Source: Gammaproteobacteria bacterium
Lineage (GTDB): Bacteria; Pseudomonadota; Gammaproteobacteria; Pseudomonadales; Azotimanducaceae
DNA: 64,000 nucleotides
Direction of reading: 5' to 3'
Assembly (NCBI GenBank): GCA_028821515.1
Contig: JAPPGA010000034.1
Location: 62,001-126,000 of the forward strand
The notes under the pieces are model-generated. The model was given only the letters and a program-made list of their open reading frames with translations. It was not told the origin of the DNA and ran no database searches. Within the stretch, counting starts at the first letter, position 1. Each line of letters begins with the position of its first letter. The translations under genes and the position numbers were made by a program. Shown in pieces: positions 52,634-60,322 of this stretch.

Positions 52634-53635
52634 ATGCCAGTCACGTTACGTCAGTTGCGCTATTTCCAGGCGCTGGTCGAACATGGGTCATTCAGCCGGG
52701 CGGCTGAGAGCGTTCACGTGTCCCAGCCCGCGCTCTCGCTCCAGATCCGCGAACTCGAGACATCGCTGGGCGGGCGATTGGTGGAGCGAGAGAGCCGTGG
52801 TTTCCTGCTGACGCCTCTCGGACGCGACGCCCACGAGCAAACACTCAGGATCCTTGACGAGACATTGCTTCTCGAGACGATGGGGAAGCGCTTCGAGGAG
52901 GGGCCGCTTCGCGTGGCGGTGGGGATCGTCTCCACGCTTGCCCCGTACCTGGTTCCGGGAATCCTCGAACGCCTGCAAACCTCTTCTCCCCGCGTTGAAC
53001 TCGATGTCCTCGAGGCACCGGGCCAGGAACTGGTTTCCGGCCTTCTCGCCGGCCGGCTCGACGCGGCCATCGTTTCCCTGCCTCTCGGCATCCTGGAACT
53101 TCCGGAGCGCGAGCTATTCGAGGACTGCTTTCTGCTCGCCGGCCGGACGGAACGTCTTGCGGCGATCCGCCGGGCGCTCGGTGACGAGCTAAGGCCAGCG
53201 GATCTCGCGCGGGCCGACATCGGGCCCCTTCTCACGCTTGGAAACGGACATTGTTTCGCGGACCAGGTGCTGGGCGCCAGCCTCATGTGGCGCATGCAGG
53301 AGGTGCATCGTGGAACGGAATCCCTTGCCACGCTCTCGAGACTTGTCGCAAGCGGCGCGGGACTTGCGCTTCTTCCAGAGACCGCGGCGCTCTGCGAGCA
53401 CGCGGCGTCACCGGGCTTGCGCTTCCTGCGCTTCTCGGCGCCCCAGCCCTCGCGGCGAATCGGCCTGGCCCATCGTGTTGCCGCCCACGGGCAATTGTGG
53501 ATCGATCTGCTCTCCGAGGCGGCGGCGGGCGCGGGCCGAGACCTTGTGCGTCGGGCGAACGAGACGATTTGCGCCGGACCGTCCACTTCCCGGTCGAGAT
53601 CCGTCACCCGAGCCAAGAGGGTTTCGGCGAAATAG
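52634..53635 (+). CDS. LysR-type regulator, OxyR-like
   Basis: 333 residues from ATG 52634 (GGAAGAGG upstream). N-terminal HTH TLRQLRYFQALVEHGSFSRA ... SQPALSLQIRELE. The effector domain aligns by eye with OxyR, including GNGHCFADQVLGAS and RGTESLATLSRLVASGAGLALLP. The first OxyR redox cysteine (GHC) is kept, but the second is replaced (position of Cys208 reads Ser). Disulfide-based peroxide sensing as in E. coli would therefore not work unchanged. No katG or ahp gene is adjacent. Confidence 0.88.
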   Translation: MPVTLRQLRYFQALVEHGSFSRAAESVHVSQPALSLQIRELETSLGGRLVERESRGFLLTPLGRDAHEQTLRILDETLLLETMGKRFEEGPLRVAVGIVSTLAPYLVPGILERLQTSSPRVELDVLEAPGQELVSGLLAGRLDAAIVSLPLGILELPERELFEDCFLLAGRTERLAAIRRALGDELRPADLARADIGPLLTLGNGHCFADQVLGASLMWRMQEVHRGTESLATLSRLVASGAGLALLPETAALCEHAASPGLRFLRFSAPQPSRRIGLAHRVAAHGQLWIDLLSEAAAGAGRDLVRRANETICAGPSTSRSRSVTRAKRVSAK

Positions 53636-53667
53636 GAACTAACCCGGAAGCATCGAACCGGTCGGTG

Positions 53668-54036
53668 CTAATGGCTCTCCAGGAAGACGAGCGCGTCTGC
53701 CTTCGACGGGTGTATTGCCATGATCTTGTCGAAGCCGCTCTTCTCGAAAATCTCGAGGACGTGATCGGACAGGGCACAGAGGGCGAATCGTACGTCGCGG
53801 TTTGACAGGGCCTTGGCAGTCACCAATACGGCACGGAGGCCCGCGCTGCTGACGTAGGTGAGTTCCGCGCCATCCATGATCATGGCTCGATCACGGTCCT
53901 CAACCGCCGTTCGGACCGCTTCCTGGAACGCGATGGCATTCGAGCCATCAATGCGGCCGGCCACTCGAACGGACACGACACCATCCTGCCTGTCCGTCGT
54001 CATGTTGATGGCTTCGGGTTCCACGTGCGGGTTCAA
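53668..54036 (-). CDS. STAS-domain anti-sigma-factor antagonist
   Basis: 122 residues (ATG 54003, MTTDRQDG, is an alternative start). The STAS fold has VAGRIDGSNAIAFQEAV and the phosphorylatable serine loop YVSSAGLRAVL. Such proteins bind anti-sigma kinases in partner-switching cascades. No kinase or phosphatase gene is in the window. It is convergent with the LysR gene and divergent from the aldolase. Confidence 0.85.
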   Translation of the reverse strand: MNPHVEPEAINMTTDRQDGVVSVRVAGRIDGSNAIAFQEAVRTAVEDRDRAMIMDGAELTYVSSAGLRAVLVTAKALSNRDVRFALCALSDHVLEIFEKSGFDKIMAIHPSKADALVFLESH

Positions 54037-54173
54037 TCCTGCAACTCGAGCAATAGCATTCCAGCGGTCCCATCCCGGCGCGCGAGCCCTGATCCTTCAG
54101 GACATTTACATGCGTCTGGCGCGACTCACCGTCATATACTGATGGAAACCTATCACGGAACGAGGAGCGGAAC

Positions 54174-55196
54174 ATGAACCGGCAGGCGTTGGAAGAGACT
54201 GCGAACGCCATGGTGGCCCCGGGAAGAGGCATTCTGGCCATGGATGAGAGCCACCCTACGTGCACGCGCCGGTTCGATTCCATCGGCGTCGACTGCAACG
54301 AGGACAGCCGCCGCGCCTATCGCGGACTACTGGTGACGGCGCCGGGAGCCGCCGAGCACCTCTCCGGGTACATTCTCTTCGACGAAACCCTTCGCCAGTC
54401 CACCGATGCGGGGGACCGATTCCCCGATCTCATCGAGTCGTCAGGCAGCATTCCGGGCATCAAGGTCGACACGGGCACCATCGACATGCCTTTGCATCCG
54501 GGCGAAAAGTACACCCGCGGCCTCGACGGGCTCGACGAGCGGCTGATCGAGTATCGGGATCTCGGTGCGCGTTTCGCCAAGTGGCGGGCCGTGATCACCA
54601 TCGGGGACGGCATCCCGTCGAGCGCATGCATCGACGCGAACATGTGGGCGCTTGCGATGTATGCATCGTTCTGTCAGGACGCGGGCATCGTGCCCATCGT
54701 CGAACCGGAGATACTGATGGATGGGGCGCATGACATCGAGACCTGCGACTTCGCTTCGAGGGCGACGCTCAACGCCCTGTTTTCCGCGCTTTACCGCCAG
54801 AACGTCCACATCGAGGGGACCGTGCTCAAGGCGTCAATGGTGCTGTCCGGCTCGGATTGTCCGGTCCAGGCAAGCGACGGCGAGATCGCGGAGAAAACGA
54901 TCGAATGCCTTCGGGATACGGTACCCGCGGCCCTTCCTGGCGTCGTGTTCCTCTCCGGCGGCCAGACGGCGCTGCAATCGACGGTACGCCTGAACTCGAT
55001 GAACGCGAGCGGCGCCGACCTGCCCTGGCGGTTGAGCTTCTCCTACGGCCGGGCGTTGCAGGATCCGGCCCTGCGTACCTGGAACGGCAGCGCGGACAAC
55101 GCAGCCGAGGCCCAGCGCCAGCTCGCGCTAAGAGCGCGTGCCAATGGCGCAGCTACGCTTGGCGAATACAGCCCGAGCATGGAAGAGGCCGCGTAG
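54174..55196 (+). CDS. Class I fructose-bisphosphate aldolase
   Basis: 340 residues. Signatures: GRGILAMDESHPTCTRRF, SGYILFDETLRQS, GIKVDTGTIDMPLHPGEK, VPIVEPEILMDGAHD, and the Schiff-base lysine block EGTVLKASMVLSG. The eukaryote-like class I enzyme needs no metal. A clear AGGAG ribosome site lies before ATG 54174. With pgk 4 kb upstream it is the second glycolytic gene here, though not in the same operon. Confidence 0.92.
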   Translation: MNRQALEETANAMVAPGRGILAMDESHPTCTRRFDSIGVDCNEDSRRAYRGLLVTAPGAAEHLSGYILFDETLRQSTDAGDRFPDLIESSGSIPGIKVDTGTIDMPLHPGEKYTRGLDGLDERLIEYRDLGARFAKWRAVITIGDGIPSSACIDANMWALAMYASFCQDAGIVPIVEPEILMDGAHDIETCDFASRATLNALFSALYRQNVHIEGTVLKASMVLSGSDCPVQASDGEIAEKTIECLRDTVPAALPGVVFLSGGQTALQSTVRLNSMNASGADLPWRLSFSYGRALQDPALRTWNGSADNAAEAQRQLALRARANGAATLGEYSPSMEEAA

Positions 55197-55236
55197 CAGG
55201 AGCCTTGAGGGTCGTCCCTTATCTTGCCAAGGCGGG

Positions 55237-56937
55237 TCAGGCGGCTGCCAGGGGTCCCCGCAATAGTTGACCTGAGGCAGCGCCCGTGTGGACGTTGTCA
55301 CGCAACAGGACTTCGCCGTTGACGACGGTGGCCTTGATCCCGTCCGCAACCTGTTTGAAGCGGCGGCCGCCGCCGGGCAGGTCGTGCACTACCTCGGGCA
55401 TCCGGGGCGCGATCGTGGCGGGATCAAAGACGGTGACGTCAGCGGCATGACCCGGACGCAGCAGGCCGCGGTCCGTGAGGCCCCAACGTCTTGCGGGCAC
55501 CGAGGTCACCATGCGCACCGCCTGCTCGACGGTGAGTGCCTGCTTCTCCCGCACCCAGTGGCTGAAGACGTGGGTCTGCAGCGAGCTGTCCATGATCTGG
55601 GAGACGTGGGCGCCGGAATCGGAAAACGTTACGACCGTTTGCGGGTGCAGCATCATCTCGAGGACGTGGTCGTCGACATCGTTGTTGAGCGGCTTGCGGA
55701 AAAAGACCTTGAAGTCGCTCTCGAGTCCCAGGTTGATCATGAGTTCGGCCGGCGGCACGCCGCGCTCGGCGGCGACCTCCGACATGCGCCGTTCCTTTTC
55801 CGAGGACATCGAATCCATGATGAAGATCCAGTCCCAGTCGGGTGGTGGCAGGTGGACGCCACGCCGCGCATGCCGTTCGCTGGGACGTCCGGCGACATCC
55901 ACCAGCTCCGCCTTGATGGCGGGGTCCCGCAGTTTCGCCTTCTGTTCGGCGAGGGGTAGCGCGCGAATGTCGCGCCAGACGTACCACGGATCCAGGGGCG
56001 TGTACGACTCGAAGGTGTACAGCACGTTCAATGCGCGCGAATGCACCTGGGCAAACATTTGCCCGCCCTCGGCGGCAGTTGTGTCGAGCAGGGCGAGCGA
56101 GCGCCGCCACCTGTCGGGCGACTGGCGGGAACTGAACAGGCCCCAGGTAATCGGCGCGCCGGACTCGAGACACAACGCTTGCAGCCGGCGCTGGTAGTCT
56201 CCGGTGTTGTCGGGGTCCGGCTCGCCGGCGATCTCGAACATACCGGCGCCAGTTTCGCGCATGGCGTTGACGATGGCGCGGACTTCGTTCCATTCCGCGA
56301 TGCGGCTCGCCACGGGCTTGTGGTCGGAAGTCTCGTGATTGGGCGTACGGGAGGTGGAGAATCCGATGGCGCCGGCACGCACCGCCTGCTGGACGGTGGC
56401 GCACATGCGGGCGAGGTCGTCGTCGCTCGCGGACTCGGTGAATGCCCGCTCTCCCATGACGTAGGTGCGTAAGGCTGAATGCCCGATGTACCCGGCGTAG
56501 TTGATTCCCTTGGGCAGGGTCTCGAGCACATCCAGGTACTCCGGATAACTTTCCCAGCGCCAGCGTATGCCGGCCAGCATCGCCTTGCGGGAGATGTCTT
56601 CGGCCCGTTCCAGGTTCCGGAATACGAGGTCGGCCTCGGATTCCCGGCACGGCGCAAGCGTGAAGCCGCAGTTGCCCATGACGACGCTGGTAATGCCGTG
56701 GTAGCAGGAGCACGAACCGATGGGGTCCCAGAACACCTGGGCGTCCATGTGTGTGTGGCCGTCGACGAATCCGGGCGCGACGACGTGGCCCTCTGCGTCG
56801 ATGTTGTCGGCGCCCTTCTCGGGGATCCTGCCGATACAGGCGATCCTGCCGTCGACCACGCCCAGGTCGGCCAGGTATGCGGGCGCGCCCGAACCGTCGA
56901 CGATGGAGCCGTTCCGGATGACGAGGTCGTAGGGCAT
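55237..56937 (-). CDS. N-acyl-D-amino-acid deacylase-like amidohydrolase
   Basis: 566 residues. An amidohydrolase-superfamily enzyme with N-terminal DLVIRNGSIVDGSGAPAYLA, metal-site GFVDGHTHMDAQVFWDP and GITSVVMGNCGFTLAPC, and C-terminal SDSGAHVSQI and RPGHAADVTVFDPATI. The HTHMDAQ and NCG features point to the D-aminoacylase/N-acyl-D-glutamate deacylase group. It probably sits at the head of a small minus-strand cluster or is transcribed after ybjQ-like (4 bp apart). Confidence 0.88.
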   Translation of the reverse strand: MPYDLVIRNGSIVDGSGAPAYLADLGVVDGRIACIGRIPEKGADNIDAEGHVVAPGFVDGHTHMDAQVFWDPIGSCSCYHGITSVVMGNCGFTLAPCRESEADLVFRNLERAEDISRKAMLAGIRWRWESYPEYLDVLETLPKGINYAGYIGHSALRTYVMGERAFTESASDDDLARMCATVQQAVRAGAIGFSTSRTPNHETSDHKPVASRIAEWNEVRAIVNAMRETGAGMFEIAGEPDPDNTGDYQRRLQALCLESGAPITWGLFSSRQSPDRWRRSLALLDTTAAEGGQMFAQVHSRALNVLYTFESYTPLDPWYVWRDIRALPLAEQKAKLRDPAIKAELVDVAGRPSERHARRGVHLPPPDWDWIFIMDSMSSEKERRMSEVAAERGVPPAELMINLGLESDFKVFFRKPLNNDVDDHVLEMMLHPQTVVTFSDSGAHVSQIMDSSLQTHVFSHWVREKQALTVEQAVRMVTSVPARRWGLTDRGLLRPGHAADVTVFDPATIAPRMPEVVHDLPGGGRRFKQVADGIKATVVNGEVLLRDNVHTGAASGQLLRGPLAAA

Positions 56938-56941
56938 TGTG

Positions 56942-57271
56942 TTACTCCGGCGATTCGTCTTCGATGATCACGGCGGTCCCCACCGCGAGCAGTTCCGCGG
57001 CGCCACCCATCATCATCGACGTGGTGAAGCGCGTGGCGACCACCGCGTTGGCGCCGAGTTTCGCGGCTTCGGCGATCATGCGGTCCAGGGACTGCTCGCG
57101 GCTCTCGGCGATGAGCTTCGCGTACTCGTGAATCTCGCCGCCGACGATGTTCCTGAGCCCGGCCATGATGTCGCGGCCGATGTGGCGTGCGCGAACCGTG
57201 TTGCCGCGCACCAGTCCGAGCGTCTTGACGATGCGCTTGCCAGTGATGGTCTCGGATGTAACGACGATCAT
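56942..57271 (-). CDS. YbjQ/UPF0145 heavy-metal-binding-domain protein
   Basis: 109 residues from ATG 57271 (MIVVTSETITGKRIVKTLGL). Signatures: VRGNTVRARHIGRDI, EYAKLIAESREQSLDRMI, AKLGANAVVATRFTTS and the tail GTAVII. The pentameric YbjQ fold is known; function is not. It lies 2 bp after the small membrane gene and 4 bp before the deacylase, so the three are one operon. Confidence 0.88.
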   Translation of the reverse strand: MIVVTSETITGKRIVKTLGLVRGNTVRARHIGRDIMAGLRNIVGGEIHEYAKLIAESREQSLDRMIAEAAKLGANAVVATRFTTSMMMGGAAELLAVGTAVIIEDESPE

Positions 57272-57273
57272 GA

Positions 57274-57510
57274 TCAGATATCCACGTCCAGGTACTTGTC
57301 CGACTTGCGTTCGATGAGCCGCTGTCGCAATACCGATACCAGCAACAGCCCGAGGCCGCCGTAGATTCCTGCCAGCAGCAACTTGATCAGCAAGGGTGCC
57401 TCCAGGAAAGCCTGGAATCCCAGTACCGCGACGACCACAAGCCCCACCGCGAAGAGAATCCAGCCGATGGTGGCGATTCCCAGACTTGAGTCGGTGGATT
57501 TTTCGCTCAT
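57274..57510 (-). CDS. Small two-helix membrane protein
   Basis: 78 residues from ATG 57510. Two transmembrane helices (GWILFAVGLVVVAVLGFQAF and LIKLLLAGIYGGLGLLLVSV) and a charged C-terminus. It is the first gene of an operon with the YbjQ-like gene and the deacylase. No family is recognised. Confidence 0.75.
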   Translation of the reverse strand: MSEKSTDSSLGIATIGWILFAVGLVVVAVLGFQAFLEAPLLIKLLLAGIYGGLGLLLVSVLRQRLIERKSDKYLDVDI

Positions 57511-57627
57511 CTTCCGCTCCGCGTTCGACCTGTTCCATCGTGCCGCAACTTGGGGCGAGGGGCAACCAAAGCCACGGCGCGGACAAGTCGATGTGTGGCA
57601 GGATAGGCCGGACCTGGGAGACAACGC

Positions 57628-58242
57628 ATGGGCTTCTACAGCGATCGCATCCTGCCGCACTGCATTGATCGGGGTTGCGCAGTTGGGCCCGTCAGCAGGC
57701 AGCGCGAAAAGGTCGTCCCGCGGGCCGATGGCCGGGTCCTCGAGGTCGGCATGGGCTCCGGCCTCAATCTCCCCTTCTATGACGCGGACAGGGTCGAGCT
57801 TGTCTGGGGCCTGGAGCCATCGGACGGAATGCGCAGGAGGGCGAAGGCGCGGGTCGAGGCCGCGCCGTTCGAGGTGCGTTGGCTGGGGCTTCCCGCCGAG
57901 GAGATTCCGCTGGAAGACGATAGCGCCGACACCGTGGTGGTCATCTATACCCTGTGCACCGTCCCCGGATGGAGAACCGCCCTCGCGCAGATGCGCCGCG
58001 TGCTCAAGCCAGGCGGCAGGCTGCTGTTCAGCGAACACGGCAGGGCGCCGGACGCCGCGGTGCGGCGGTGGCAGGATCGCCTCGACCCGTTCTGGTCCCG
58101 AATCGCCGGCGGCTGTCACCTGAACCGGGACATTCCCGGCCTGCTGGCCCAGGGCGGTTTCGTCGTCAGGGAACTTGAGACGATGTACCTGCCGTCGACG
58201 CCCAGGTTTGCGGGATTCACCTACTGGGGATACGCGGCCTGA
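57628..58242 (+). CDS. Class I SAM-dependent methyltransferase
   Basis: 204 residues. SAM motif I VLEVGMGSGLNLPFYD, motif II around WGLEPSDGMRRRA, and VIYTLCTVPGWRTALAQMRR then LKPGGRLLFSEHG. The N-terminus ILPHCIDRGC resembles UbiE-like/thiol S-methyltransferase-like proteins. The substrate is unknown. It is divergent from the small membrane gene and convergent with the phosphoesterase (stop codons adjoining). Confidence 0.88.
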   Translation: MGFYSDRILPHCIDRGCAVGPVSRQREKVVPRADGRVLEVGMGSGLNLPFYDADRVELVWGLEPSDGMRRRAKARVEAAPFEVRWLGLPAEEIPLEDDSADTVVVIYTLCTVPGWRTALAQMRRVLKPGGRLLFSEHGRAPDAAVRRWQDRLDPFWSRIAGGCHLNRDIPGLLAQGGFVVRELETMYLPSTPRFAGFTYWGYAA

Positions 58243-60138
58243 TTACTCCGGCGGCGCACTCTCGCGCACGAACGTCCCGGATGCCGCCACCGGGGCATTG
58301 CCCATGCGCCATGGCTGCCAGTTGAGGTAAACGCTCGCCGTTTCGTCCGGGTCGAAGTCGGCCACGGCGACGCCGATCCGCAGCACATCCCACCTCCCGC
58401 CGCGCACGTCATCCAGGAACGTTCCCGAGACCTTTGCTTCGGCGTTGTAGCCGCCTTCCGTGCGAACCGTTCGCCACTCGACCGCGGCGCGAGCATCGTC
58501 GAGGAAGGCGATGACCTTGTCCTCCCGGGCGGCCGACAGCGTCATGTAGTCGTGGGCGATCTTTTCGAGGTGGCCTGCGCGCATGGCCTCGAACACCGGG
58601 TAGTTCCGGGAGCGTTCGGGATCGGGCCGCGCATCCACGGTGATGAGTGCGTGATCCTGGTAACGCGGGCTGTCGTGCTCGGAGGCGTCGATCTTGTCGT
58701 CGGTGACCGCGATGCCGAAGTAGACGTCGCCTCCCGCCTCCCGCACGCCGAAGCGGTAGGAAACGTCTTCCGCCCTGGTATTGCGCGAGTCGATGTCGCC
58801 CTGGCGGTCGACGACGAATGGCAGGTCGTCCCAGTCGGTCAGGTCGCCGTCGACGGTGGGCGCGGTTCCGGCGGGCAACGGCAGCGGCGCTACTGGAAGC
58901 AGGGCGAATTTGGACTGGACGGCCAGTGGACGCCCGTCCAGGACGGTCTCCATGGACCAGGTGATCCGGCCCGGCGCGAGCGCACCGTAGGCCACGGGCG
59001 TGTCCGCCTGGAGCTGGATTTCGATTCGTTCCGCTTCGCCAGGGCCGAGAACGAGTTCGCTCACTTCCCCCGTGACGCGCAGATGCGGCCCGCCCTGTGC
59101 GAGGGGCGAGAGGCGAAGTTCGGCATCGTGAGGATTGCTTATCCGGAACGCTACGGATCCGCTTTCGAAGTAGTCCCCCTCACCCAACACGGGTAGCGAG
59201 ACGATGGCGTTTCTCAAGGACCCGATCGTGGCGCGGGTGGCCGTGGTGGACACGTTCTCATCGTGGATGCCGTCGATGAGCAGGTTTGCGATGCGGGGTC
59301 CGTTATCCGTCATGGTGATCCAGGCGATGTGGTCGAACTCTCCGTAGACCGGACCGCGCAGCCTACTGCCGCCGCCTGTGGTGGCCAGGGTGATGTACTT
59401 GCGATCGTTTCGGACATGCTTGACGTATCGGTGGAAATGGCCAGCGAACACCGTGTAGTCGCGATCTCCCAGCATCTCTTCCACCAGCGGCCAGTCGCCA
59501 CGCACCTCTGCGTAATCCCATAGCGGCTGGTGGATGATCACGATGGTCCAGCGCGGGTCGGGATACTCGGCGAGGGTCCGCTCGATGAAGGCGAGTTGCT
59601 CCGCCTGCGTCCACGGTCCCGGGACGGCGGACTCCGGGTCGCTCACCATGCCGAACAGTTCGGAATTGAGGACCATGAACAGCACGTCCTTGTACGTGAA
59701 CCTGTAATACGAGGGGCCGAACCGCCGCTGCCAGGTCTCCGCCATCAGGGCGTTGCTCATGTCGTGGTTGCCGGCCGCGTAGAAGAACGGCGTTTCGAGC
59801 TCAGCGACGAACCGCTCGAACTCGTCCCACTCGCGGTCGAGTTGTGCCTGGTCCTCGGTGTAGCCCTCGATCAGGTCGCCGACGCTGACCACGAATGCCG
59901 GCTCGAGCAGGTTGATCTTCGGCATCGCCGCCGGGAACACGCCCCGCCGCTCGCCACCCGTCCGGTCGGCGACGATGACGAAGTGGAACAGGTCGTCGGC
60001 ATCGTTCGGCGTCAGGCTGGTCCAGGGCGTGGCCTCCACGGCCGTGTCGTCGACGTCGATGGTGCCGCTCGCCCCGGCCGGCATCGCGCAGACGAGGAGG
60101 AGCAGGGCGCAGAGCCGCGCGATCAACAGGTTTCGCAT
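58243..60138 (-). CDS. Exported metallophosphoesterase with C-terminal CBM9-like domain
   Basis: 631 residues with a signal peptide (LLIARLCALLLLVCAMPAGA). Calcineurin-like motifs: FVIVADRTGGERRGV (in place of D-x-H), VVSVGDLIEG, YAAGNHDMS, IIHQPLW and VFAGHFHRYV. A middle beta region follows, then about 200 residues (PTVDGDLTDWDDLPFVVDRQ ... YFGIAVTDDKID) with the CBM9/sugar-binding pattern. The atypical first motif suggests a specific subfamily. The substrate is unknown; periplasmic or secreted. Confidence 0.85.
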   Translation of the reverse strand: MRNLLIARLCALLLLVCAMPAGASGTIDVDDTAVEATPWTSLTPNDADDLFHFVIVADRTGGERRGVFPAAMPKINLLEPAFVVSVGDLIEGYTEDQAQLDREWDEFERFVAELETPFFYAAGNHDMSNALMAETWQRRFGPSYYRFTYKDVLFMVLNSELFGMVSDPESAVPGPWTQAEQLAFIERTLAEYPDPRWTIVIIHQPLWDYAEVRGDWPLVEEMLGDRDYTVFAGHFHRYVKHVRNDRKYITLATTGGGSRLRGPVYGEFDHIAWITMTDNGPRIANLLIDGIHDENVSTTATRATIGSLRNAIVSLPVLGEGDYFESGSVAFRISNPHDAELRLSPLAQGGPHLRVTGEVSELVLGPGEAERIEIQLQADTPVAYGALAPGRITWSMETVLDGRPLAVQSKFALLPVAPLPLPAGTAPTVDGDLTDWDDLPFVVDRQGDIDSRNTRAEDVSYRFGVREAGGDVYFGIAVTDDKIDASEHDSPRYQDHALITVDARPDPERSRNYPVFEAMRAGHLEKIAHDYMTLSAAREDKVIAFLDDARAAVEWRTVRTEGGYNAEAKVSGTFLDDVRGGRWDVLRIGVAVADFDPDETASVYLNWQPWRMGNAPVAASGTFVRESAPPE

Positions 60139-60322
60139 GAGACATCCAGTTCGAGAAGCGGGCGAAGTCTATCGTGTTCGGAAACGCGTTTGGTGAAGGA
60201 CCCGTGAAGCGTCCCGATCATCGGGTCGGTAGGCGTGGTTCTGTGGAGACAGCTGCACCTGACCATAGCCATTGACTGTCCGTCCATCGCCAAGGATGCT
60301 CTCGCGCGCAAGGGAGGTAGAC

